Shown piece by piece: positions 37,731-46,500 of a stretch of DNA of 58,888 nt (the stretch's first letter is position 1; each line of letters opens with the position of its first letter). Origin of the DNA: Verrucomicrobiota bacterium (GTDB lineage: Bacteria > Verrucomicrobiota > Verrucomicrobiia > Opitutales > Opitutaceae). Under the pieces are notes generated by a model. That model was not told the origin of the DNA and searched no databases. It saw only the letters and a list, made by a program, of their open reading frames with translations. The translations under genes were made by a program, and so were the position numbers. The stretch covers positions 1 to 58,888 of the forward strand of contig VHCY01000004.1 in NCBI GenBank assembly GCA_016871595.1, in the 5' to 3' direction.

Positions 37731-39235
37731 GAGGCGGGGCCCTCCAGCGCGTCAACCACGAGGCCGAAATCCGTGCGCCGCCGGACCACCACGCGCGTGC
37801 CCGGGGGGGCCGAACCCACCTCGAGGCGCGCCTCGTAGCGCCCGCCGTCCACCTCCACCTGGCCAGCCGGGAACAGGCCGGTCACCGCCACCCCCACGCG
37901 GCCCACTAGGCCGGCCGCGGTCGCGCCGGACTCCGGGGGCAGGCCCGCGACCTGCGCCGAACCGGCGATCGGATGGGCGACCGCCAGCCGGGAAAGGAAC
38001 CAACCGCGGGGCAGAAACCGCGCGAGGAGCACGGCCAGCACGACCGCGATCAGGAGGCCAAGGCCAACGTCCTGCAGCGGCCGCAGGAACAGGTCGTCGC
38101 TGATGGTCACGGGCTCGTTGGGCCAAATGTCAGCCATCGACCACACGAGGGAGCCCAGCATCAGGGCGAGTCCGCCGACCGCCAAAACCACGATGCCGGG
38201 GAAGAAGACCAGTTCCGTGAGCACCATTCCCAGCCCGAGGGCGAAGACGAGGATCGGCTCCTGGCCGGAGAGGCCGGCGACGTAATTGCTCAGGAACACT
38301 ACCGCGAGGCAGGCGATCCCCGTGATCCCGAACACCCCAAAGCCGGGCGTCTTGAACTCGATGTAGAGCGCCAGCAGGCCGAGCCCGAGCAGGATCGGGG
38401 AGAGGGAGCGGAGGAACACGGCGAAATGCTCGGACCACGTGATCTCGAGGCGGGTCACCTCGTAGCCGCCGGCCCCGAACTGCTGGCGCAGCAGGTCTTC
38501 GATATCGGGAGCGATGCCGGCGGCTAGCAGGGCTTGGGGCGGATCGCCGTGGGTTTCGGCCGCCTCCTTGGCGGTGAGGGAGAGGAGCTCACCCTTTCCC
38601 TTCAGCACCTTGTCCCCGACCTTCAGCTCATAATCAGCGTCGATCATCGCGGAGATGACCTGGCCGCGGTAGCCGCCCTTGCCCTCGCTGGTGGAGCGCA
38701 CCCGGGCCTTCAGGTAGCTCACGATCTTCTGGCGCATCGAGGCGTCGATCTCCTGCCCGGTGGCCATCACCGGGGCGGCGGCGCCGATGATACCCTCGGG
38801 GGAGAACCAGATCTCATCGGTCGTGGCGGAGATGAAGGCTCCGGCGGAAATCGCCTCGTTATTGACGAAGGTGATGGTGCGCCCCTTGAACTTACCGAGG
38901 GCCTCCATGATCGAGAAGGTCACGTCGAGGGCGCCGCCCGGCGTCTTCATATCGAGGATGACCACGTCCGCCTTCTGCTCGGTGGCCGCCTTCAGGCCGC
39001 GGCGGATGATGTAGAGCAGCGGGGAATCCACCTGCTCCCGCACGGGGATGACCAAGACCCGGCGCCGTTCGCCGGCTGGCGGCGGATTCAGCGGGACGGA
39101 CGGGGACTTCGCCGCGGGAAGCGCGGGAGTCGGGGCGGTGGGCGCCGGATCGTTCCGCACCAAGGCGGACTCGGCGGCCCGCCCCACCGGGAAAGCGGCG
39201 AGCAGCAGGCAGAGGCGAAGCAGCCAACGGGTCAT
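37727..39235 (-). CDS. NfeD-family ClpP-class membrane serine protease, long form
   Basis: VIPVREQVDSPLLYIIRRGLKAATEQKADVVILDMKTPGGALDVTFSIMEALGKFKGRTITFVNNEAISAGAFISATTDEIW. Confidence 0.9.
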   Translation of the reverse strand: MTRWLLRLCLLLAAFPVGRAAESALVRNDPAPTAPTPALPAAKSPSVPLNPPPAGERRRVLVIPVREQVDSPLLYIIRRGLKAATEQKADVVILDMKTPGGALDVTFSIMEALGKFKGRTITFVNNEAISAGAFISATTDEIWFSPEGIIGAAAPVMATGQEIDASMRQKIVSYLKARVRSTSEGKGGYRGQVISAMIDADYELKVGDKVLKGKGELLSLTAKEAAETHGDPPQALLAAGIAPDIEDLLRQQFGAGGYEVTRLEITWSEHFAVFLRSLSPILLGLGLLALYIEFKTPGFGVFGITGIACLAVVFLSNYVAGLSGQEPILVFALGLGMVLTELVFFPGIVVLAVGGLALMLGSLVWSMADIWPNEPVTISDDLFLRPLQDVGLGLLIAVVLAVLLARFLPRGWFLSRLAVAHPIAGSAQVAGLPPESGATAAGLVGRVGVAVTGLFPAGQVEVDGGRYEARLEVGSAPPGTRVVVRRRTDFGLVVDALEGPAS

Positions 39236-39327
39236 CGACGGACCCTAGCGAGGCGGATGCGCCGCGCAAGCGCCACCGGCCGGATAAGCCTTGGCGGCCG
39301 CCGGGCGGGGGCCACACTCGCGCCGCA

Positions 39328-40251
39328 ATGGAAAAGGTGGCCTATCAAGGACAGACCCTCACGCGGTGGCAGGTCGGCAACTCGACCTTCCTCGCCCTCC
39401 CCGAGCGGGGGGCGCGCCTGCTGAACTGGAACCTGACCCTGGGAGACGGCTCCGTCCGCGACGTCATCTACTGGCCCGAACAGGCGGACTTCGCGGACAT
39501 CGCGAAGGTCCGGGGCGGCAATCCGATCCTGTTTCCCTTCAACGGCCGCACCTTTGACGGGACGGACATCTTCCATTGGCGGGCGGCGGATGGCGTGCGG
39601 CGGCCGATGCCCCTGCACGGCATCGCGCGGCAGGGCGGGTTCGAGATCATCCGGCTGGACAGCCGCGGCTTCGTGGCGCGGTTCGTGCCCGGCGAGGAGG
39701 CGCGCGCCTGCTACCCGTTCGAGTACGAGTTCACGGTCACCTACCGCTTCGACCCGCTGGGCCTAGCCTGCGAGTTCGCGCTGACCAACCTCGGGCGCGA
39801 GCCGTTGCCCTGGTGCGCTGGACATCACTTTTACTTCAGCCTGCCGTGGAGCCCCGGGACGACCCGGGCGGACTACCTGATCCGAATCCCGGCCAGCCGC
39901 CGCCTGCGCCACGACATCGCCACCGGCAGGCTCGTACCCGGCCCCGAGCTGCAAGCGCAGGAGAGCTTCGCCAACCCGGCCCTGGTGGACACTTTCCACA
40001 CCGGCCTGCAGGGCTACGAGGCGGTCTTCGGCGAACGCGGGGGGCGGGGCGACGTGTGCGTGCGCCTAGGCACCGAGAAGGTGCCGCCACCGGACGCGAT
40101 GTTCGTCACCTGGACGCTCGCCCCGGATTCGCCATTCTACTGTGTGGAGCCGTGGATGGGTCCGCCGAACGCCCCCAGCCATCGCGCCGGTCTGCAACTG
40201 GTGCCGAAGGGGGAAACGCGTAAATTCGCGGTCAGCGTCAGTCTCCGCTAG
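39328..40251 (+). CDS. Aldose-1-epimerase/mutarotase family protein
   Basis: LALPERGARLLNWNLTLGDGSVRDVIYWPE...NPILFPFNGRTFDG...MPLHGIARQGGF...AGHHFYFSLPW. Confidence 0.85.
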   Translation: MEKVAYQGQTLTRWQVGNSTFLALPERGARLLNWNLTLGDGSVRDVIYWPEQADFADIAKVRGGNPILFPFNGRTFDGTDIFHWRAADGVRRPMPLHGIARQGGFEIIRLDSRGFVARFVPGEEARACYPFEYEFTVTYRFDPLGLACEFALTNLGREPLPWCAGHHFYFSLPWSPGTTRADYLIRIPASRRLRHDIATGRLVPGPELQAQESFANPALVDTFHTGLQGYEAVFGERGGRGDVCVRLGTEKVPPPDAMFVTWTLAPDSPFYCVEPWMGPPNAPSHRAGLQLVPKGETRKFAVSVSLR

Positions 40252-40287
40252 ACGAACGGGCCCGTTCGGGATTTTCTTTCCCTCCTT

Positions 40288-40773
40288 ATGGTCTCCGTCG
40301 CTGTCCTCGACTTTGCCCGGCTGCCCCTGGGCTTCATCGATGGGTTGGGTGGGATGGAGATGCTGCTGGTGTTCGCGGTGGCCCTGCTGCTTTTCGGCGG
40401 GGACAAGCTGCCGGAGTTCGCCCGCGGCATCGGCAAGGTGATGCGGGAGGTCAAGAAGGCCGCCTCGGGCGTCGAGGACGAGTTCCGCCGGGCGATGGAC
40501 GAAGACGAGCGCAAACGGCTGCAGGCCGCTCCGACGACGACGGGCGAACTGCCGACCGGGGTCGACACGCCCTCCACTCCGATTCCCTCCGGCGACGCCT
40601 ATCCCGATTACGCGGCCCATACCGCCGCCGGCGCGCCGCCCGCGGAGGGCGCCCCCGCCACGACTCCCGCCAGCGACGCGGCCCCCACGACCACCGAAGG
40701 TGGACCGGTGGCCGGCACGGAGCCGGCCAAGCCCGCGGCGAAGCCCGCGCCGGCGAGCGAGGACTATCCCTGA
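40288..40773 (+). CDS. tatA: Sec-independent translocase TatA/B-like protein with long acidic/Pro/Ala tail
   Basis: GGMEMLLVFAVALLLFGGDKLPEFARGIGKVMREVKKAASGVEDEFRRAMDED. Confidence 0.85.
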   Translation: MVSVAVLDFARLPLGFIDGLGGMEMLLVFAVALLLFGGDKLPEFARGIGKVMREVKKAASGVEDEFRRAMDEDERKRLQAAPTTTGELPTGVDTPSTPIPSGDAYPDYAAHTAAGAPPAEGAPATTPASDAAPTTTEGGPVAGTEPAKPAAKPAPASEDYP

Positions 40774-40810
40774 GCGGGGTTCGGCGGAACGCCGCTTCCC
40801 TGCCCTGCCG

Positions 40811-42037
40811 ATGATGCGGCTTGCCGTCTGGTTGCTCTGCGTGCTGGGGTGCGCCGCCCGGGGCGCGGAGACGCGCGGGCCGGTGCTCCTGATCTCGCTG
40901 GACGGGTTCCGCTGGGATTACCTCGACCGGCATCCGGAACGGACCCCGCACCTGCAGGCGCTGCGGCGCGAGGGGGTGAGCGCCCGCGGACTCATCCCGG
41001 TGTTTCCGACCAACACCTTTCCCAATCATTACACCCTGGTGACGGGCCGCTACCCGGCGCGGCACGGGATGGTGAACAACGAGTTCTTCGATCCCGTCGA
41101 CGGGCGTTACTTCCGCTACATCCACCCGCCCTCGAACCGGGACCCGCGCTGGTGGGGCGCGGAGCCGATCTGGATCACCGCCGTGCGCCAGGGCGTGCCG
41201 GCGGCCACCGCCCTGTGGGTCGGTTCCGAGGCGGAGATCGGCGGGCGGCGGGCGACCTATTGGAAGCCGTTTGATTACCGGATCCCGTTCGCGCAGCGCG
41301 TCGACGAGGTCGTGGGCTGGCTGGCGCGGCCGGCGGGGGAGCGGCCGGCCCTGGTCGCGTTTTACCTCGAGGAGACCAACGGGGCGGGACACCGCTTTGG
41401 ACCGGACTCGCCGGAGCTGGCCGCGGCGGTGGCGCTGCTGGACGGTCACGTGGGCACGCTGCTTGCCCGCGTGCGGGCGCTGGGGCGCGCGCCGGACGTG
41501 GTGATTGTGTCCGACCACGGGATGACCGCGACCCACCTAGACCGCACCCTGGCCTTGGAGGACTATCTGGATCTTTCGACCGTGCACGTGGACAGCGATG
41601 GCAGCGTGGTGACCCTGCGGCCGCGGGAGGGCGCGGACCGCGCGGCGATTATGCGGGCGTTGGCGGGGGTGCCGCACGCGCGGGCGTACCGGGCGGAGGA
41701 CTTGCCGGCGCGGTTCCAGTTGCGGGACAACCCGCGGATCGCGCCGTTGTGGCTGCTGCCGGAGCCGGGCTGGCACGTGGCCACGCGGGCGAATCTGGCG
41801 GGCCTGCGGAAGAAATATGTCGAGAAGGGCTTTCTCGCCGGCGACCACGGGTATGATCCGGCGCATCCGGAGATGCACGGGATTTTCATCGCCCACGGAC
41901 CTTCGTTCCATCGGGGCGTGACCTTACCGGCGACGGAGAACGTTCACGTGTACGCCCTACTATGCGCCCTCCTAGGAGTGAGGCCCGCGCCGAACGATGG
42001 CGATGACCGGCTGGTGCGGGGCGCGCTGACGCGTTGA
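40811..42037 (+). CDS. Alkaline phosphatase-superfamily ectonucleotide pyrophosphatase/phosphodiesterase
   Basis: VLLISLDGFRWDYLDRHPERTPHLQALRREGVSARGLIPVFPTNTFPNHYTLVTGRYPARHGMVNNEFFDP; VIVSDHGM. Confidence 0.9.
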   Translation: MMRLAVWLLCVLGCAARGAETRGPVLLISLDGFRWDYLDRHPERTPHLQALRREGVSARGLIPVFPTNTFPNHYTLVTGRYPARHGMVNNEFFDPVDGRYFRYIHPPSNRDPRWWGAEPIWITAVRQGVPAATALWVGSEAEIGGRRATYWKPFDYRIPFAQRVDEVVGWLARPAGERPALVAFYLEETNGAGHRFGPDSPELAAAVALLDGHVGTLLARVRALGRAPDVVIVSDHGMTATHLDRTLALEDYLDLSTVHVDSDGSVVTLRPREGADRAAIMRALAGVPHARAYRAEDLPARFQLRDNPRIAPLWLLPEPGWHVATRANLAGLRKKYVEKGFLAGDHGYDPAHPEMHGIFIAHGPSFHRGVTLPATENVHVYALLCALLGVRPAPNDGDDRLVRGALTR

Positions 42038-42089
42038 GCGGGGCGGGGGGGGGTGGAGCGGGAAATCGCTGCGCGGAAGGCGTTTTCGT

Positions 42090-42166
42090 CCCGCCGTCCG
42101 GGGCGTCGCGCCCGCCTTCGCTAAAGCTTCCGCCTTCGCCGAGGCTACGGCGGACAGGACGGCGGG
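42090..42166. repeat. Intergenic inverted-repeat element with internal imperfect repeats
   Basis: Outer arms CCCGCCGTCC (42090-42099) and GGACGGCGGG (42157-42166); interior CTTCGCTAAAGCTTCCGCCTTCGCCGAGGCTACGGCGGAC. Confidence 0.55.
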
Positions 42167-42276
42167 CAGGCTCCCAGCCACATCGAACCGCGTCCTCGCG
42201 TCTCTCCGTCCTTCAATCCCAGCCTGGCCCAAGTTCCGAAGGGCCATCCTCAGAGCGCTGCCCGGAAAAAGGAAAA

Positions 42277-42298
42277 GGGCCCGGATTGCTCCGGGCCC
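42277..42298 (-). terminator. Rho-independent terminator of the small membrane-protein gene
   Basis: GGGCCCGGA-TTGC-TCCGGGCCC perfect 9-bp stem; minus strand continues TTTTCCTTTTT. Confidence 0.8.
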
Positions 42299-42324
42299 CG
42301 TTTAACCCAACAACTGCGCCGCCT

Positions 42325-42510
42325 TCAGTTGCGGCCCAGCGGACGCCGGCCGGTGAAGCCGTAGTCGAGCGCCGCGACGGCCAGCAGCGCCAAGACGCTG
42401 CCATAACCGAACACGTGCTCCGTTCTCACCGGGGTGGCATCAGAAAGCAGCAGGGCGGTGACGGCCATCAGGCCGGAGGGGACCGCGATCAGGATCAGGT
42501 TCTTCTTCAT
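42325..42510 (-). CDS. Small two-TM membrane protein, divergent from LysR gene
   Basis: MKKNLILIAVPSGLMAVTALLLSDATPVRTEHVFGYGSVLALLAVAALDYGFTGRRPLGRN, followed by a terminator. Confidence 0.7.
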   Translation of the reverse strand: MKKNLILIAVPSGLMAVTALLLSDATPVRTEHVFGYGSVLALLAVAALDYGFTGRRPLGRN

Positions 42511-42590
42511 TTTGGTTTCTTTCTGCCGAACCCAACTGGTTCGACTCCCCCACTCTACCACCAATCCCGAATGAGTTGAAATCGATCCTT

Positions 42591-42617
42591 CCTATCCTAT
42601 TGATAGGTTCAGCTTAT
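42591..42617 (+). promoter_or_regulatory. Putative OxyR/LysR-type operator abutting the LysR start codon
   Basis: CCTATC-N5-GATAGG, i.e. CTAT-N7-ATAG, followed by ATAGGTTCAGCTTAT. Confidence 0.45.
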
Positions 42618-43530
42618 GGAGCTCCCCCAGTTGCGCTCGTTTGTCGCGGTGGTCGACACCGAGAGTTTCACGCGCGCCGCAGCCCAGGTTAATATCTCCC
42701 AGCCCGCTCTCAGTCAGCAGATTATGAATCTGGAGAAGGAGCTCGGCCACCGCCTGCTCCACCGCTTGGGCAAGCGCGCCGTCCCCACCGAGGCGGGCCA
42801 AGCCCTCCTCGAACGGGCCCGGCGCATCCTCCGCGAAATCGAGGACGCGGGCCGGGAATTGGGCGACCAGACGAGCCTCGACCGCCGGATCGCCGTGGGC
42901 GCAGTGCAGACCGTGATGCCGTTTCTGCTCACCGGCCTGATTGCGGACTGCCGGCGCACGCACCCGCACCTGCACATCGACGCCCGGGAGGATTTCCGGG
43001 CCGACCTGGTGACGGCCGTGGTGGAAGGCGAACTGGACCTGGCCGTGGTACCCAACCCCGTGCGCGAGCCGCGGGTGGCGACGGAGGTGCTGCTGCGGGA
43101 GCCCTTGCTGCTGGTGGTGGGCCGCGGCCATCCGTTCGCCGCACGAAAGGAGATCGAGGTCCGGGATCTGGCCGCGGAAACGTTCGTGTCCCTCGGGGAT
43201 GCCAGCGCCCTCGCGGCCCAGATCCGGGCCTTCTTCGGCGACCAGCACCTGCAGCCGCGGTTCGGCTACCGCTGCGCGCAGGTGGCCACGCTGAAGCGCT
43301 GGGTGGCCGCGGGAATGGGCATCTCCCTGCTCCCCCGCCTCGCCCGGCAACCCGAGGACGGCGACCAACTGGTCTACCTGCGGCTCGCAGGCAGCGACCT
43401 GCAGCGCGAGCTGGTCGTGATCCGCCACCTCCAACGCTACCGGAGCCGCGGGGCGGAGCAGTTCCTGGAAGCCCTGCGCCGGCACGTCGCGGACTACCAG
43501 ACCGGACTCGCGGCAGCGAACCCGGCCTGA
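42616..43530 (+). CDS. LysR-family transcriptional regulator
   Basis: MELPQLRSFVAVVDTESFTRAAAQVNISQPALSQQIMNLEKELGHRLLHRLGKRAVPTEAGQALLERARRIL. Confidence 0.93.
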   Translation: MELPQLRSFVAVVDTESFTRAAAQVNISQPALSQQIMNLEKELGHRLLHRLGKRAVPTEAGQALLERARRILREIEDAGRELGDQTSLDRRIAVGAVQTVMPFLLTGLIADCRRTHPHLHIDAREDFRADLVTAVVEGELDLAVVPNPVREPRVATEVLLREPLLLVVGRGHPFAARKEIEVRDLAAETFVSLGDASALAAQIRAFFGDQHLQPRFGYRCAQVATLKRWVAAGMGISLLPRLARQPEDGDQLVYLRLAGSDLQRELVVIRHLQRYRSRGAEQFLEALRRHVADYQTGLAAANPA

Positions 43531-43565
43531 TCACGGCGACCCGCCGCGGTCCGAAAAGGCCCGGC

Positions 43566-46500
43566 TCAGAATCGCTCGTCCAGCACGGTCTTCTGGTGCT
43601 GGTGCAAGGCGAGGCGCAGGCGCTCGCGGGCCGCCTCCTCAGTCCAGCCGAGCTTCTCGTACAGGGCGGCCCGCTGCTCGCGCAGCTTGCGGTCGCCCGG
43701 GGCGTCCTTGAGCCGCGCATTCAGCGCCTCCAAGGCCAGCCCGAGGTGCCCGGCCCCCTCGTGCAGCACGGCCTCGAGAGCGCGGGTCTGCCGATCGCCT
43801 GTCTCCGGGTGCCAGCGGCGGGCCTCCGCCAACGCGCGCCACGCCTCATCCCAGCGGCCCAAGGCGCGGAACACATCCGCCCGCAGCCGCTCCGCCCGCG
43901 CGAGGACCTCGCGGTGGGCGGTCAGCCGCTTCTTTTCGCGCTCCACCTTGGATCGCACCGCACCCTCCAGCTCCGCCGTCGCAGGCGGAGCGCCCAAGTG
44001 CCGCGCCACCGCATCGGGGTCCGCGCGCCGTACCACTTCGTCCAGCAGCGCCAAGACCGCCGCGCCCGGAGCTTCCGTCGGGACCGACGCCGTGCTGGCC
44101 GGAGCTTCGCCAGCAGCGGACGCCTCGGCCTTGGGGCGGGCCTTGCCCCAGAACTCACTCGCCCACCCGGCGGCCTGCGCCGCGTCGAGAGCCTCCTCCC
44201 ACACAGGCGCCGGATCCTCAGCCCGTTCGGTCCGGAGCGCCGCCAACAGCTCACCCCGCTGGCGCTGGACCTCCGCGCCCTTGGTCGCCCGCTGGTCCCG
44301 CACGAAGGCCAGCCGGGCTTCGTCCAGTGCATCCGCCAGCTTCTCCGCCTCGGTCCGGGCATCCGCCACCGGCTTCGGCTTCGCCTTCTGGTTGGTCACC
44401 TTGGCCGGCGACAGACCCGGCACGTAAAGCAGTTCCCGGCGTCCCAGCTCCCGGTTCTCGAGGTCGCGGAACACCGCCGTGCCCGCAAAATGCGCCGGGC
44501 GGGGCTCGTGCTTCGCGAGGTCGTCCGCCGACTTGTCCTGCAGGTAAACGGTCTCCTCCCGGCCCGCCTCCAGCCGCAGCTCGGTCGCATCTTTGCCGTT
44601 GAAGCGCTCGCGCAGGTTCGCGCGCACCGGCAGGGCCCGGCTGGTCTTGAGTGCCTCTGCCAGCCGCAGGGGCGCGTGGTTCAGGGAACGCAGCAAATCC
44701 ACCTCCGGCGCCGTGTAGTCGCGCACCGCGGTGACCTTGCCTTTCGGCAACCGCACCGCCGGGCGGCCGGCCGCGGAGTTCCCGCTGCCCATCCCGTCGA
44801 AAAGCACCTCCCCCGACTCCGCCTGCAGCGTCACGCGGCCGCCGCCCACCGCATCCCCGAGATCATAATCCTCGGCCGGCAGGACGTGCACCGACAGCGG
44901 CTCCTTCAAGTCCAGGACGAACCGCTGCCGCAGGAAGGACGGCCGGACCGGGCCCGGGGTCAGCGGCGAGGCCGGATGCTCCGCCCGCTCGTCCATCTTC
45001 CGCAGCTCCGTCGTGTCCGGCAGGAACACGTGCACCGCCCGCTCCAGCTTGGCCTCCACCTTCACCTCGCGGTCGGTGAGGGACAGGAGATCGAGGCCGG
45101 CCCACGTCACGCCCGCGGGCAGCACGAGCGGATCCGTCTCCAGGCCGAGGCCGAGCCATTCGAGGCGCACCTCAAGGGCCGCCGCGCCCACGGAGCTGAA
45201 GAGCAAAGTCGTCGCCACCTCGACCACCACGCCCGGCTTCACCCGCAGGTCGAAGGTCTTCTCCGCGCCGGGGTCGAGGGTCAGGTTCTGGTCCGTCTCC
45301 ATCGCCGCGATGTGGGTCTGCGCCGCATAGCCCACTGCCTGCACCACGAAGCGCCGCGAAAGGGTGTCCGCCGCGCGGTGGCGCACGGTGAGGCGCAGGC
45401 GCGAGGCACCCGCGGGGGCCGCGACAAACAGCCGCCGCGTCTCGGCCGGACGCAGCGGGACCACCGTGGCCAGCTTGTGGTCGCGGAAGGCCGAGGCCGG
45501 GGCAGGTTGGATGATCGTGACCGGCACCGAAAACACCGGCCCAAGCTCCGGCTGGTCCGCGAGGACCGCGTCCACGGTCTCGGCGTGGAAGGAGCCGAGG
45601 GCCCCCTCGGGCACGGGCGGGGCCGCGACGACCAGGCCAAAGGTACGCGCGCCGTTCGAGAGGTGCACATAGTCGGGCGCCTGAATCCAAGGCGCGCTGG
45701 GCTTCAGACGCAGGTCGGCGGCAAAGGCCACCCGGGCCCCGGGGGCGACGGATTCCGCCCACGCGGGGGTGACCTTCACGGTGACCCGGCGGCGAGGCTC
45801 AGTCAGCACCTCGCGGAGCTGCAGTCCCCGGCCGCGGCTGGTGAAGGTGCCCTGGTCGACCTCAAGGTCATAGAACCCGCCGAAGGCCGCGACCCCCTGC
45901 AGGGCCTGCAGGCGTTCCCAGGCCCGCGGGGCGTGGATCAACCCGGCGCCGCGCGTGGCCGCATCCTCGTCGGGTAACGGCTGGGCCCCGAGGATCAGGG
46001 CCGCCCGCAGGCGCGCCGGGGAAGCATCGATGCCCTTCTGCCGCGCCGCGCTCAGCACGAGCGCCGCCACGCCGGCCGCCGAGGGCGAGGCCATCGAGGT
46101 GCCATTCATCATCTCCGCGCCCTTGAGGCCCTCGGTCGAGACGCTCGCGAACGCGGCGCCGGGGGCCATCACATCCACCCCGAGGTCGCCATCCTTGGTC
46201 GGCCCGCGGCTGGTGAACTGTTGCGCCGTGCCCGGATGGCGCGACAGGGCCTGGTACAGGACCCGGCCCATCTCGGGCGAAAGGTAGGCGCCCACGCCAA
46301 GCACGCGGTTGGCCTCGGCCCCGGCGGAACCCGCCGTGCCTAAGGCCGGGCCATTGTTACCCGCCGAAAGGACCGCGAGGATGTCGTGCCGCTCCACCAG
46401 CAGGTCATAGGTGCGGCTATTGCGATTGCGGCCATCCTGGTAAAGCGAGCGGCCGCCCCAGCTGGCGTTGACGATGTCGACGCGATGTTTGGCCGCGAGG

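Noticed and set aside
42616-43530. Calling the LysR regulator OxyR
   Set aside because: The peroxidatic/resolving cysteine region of OxyR is absent; only the family-level call is supported.
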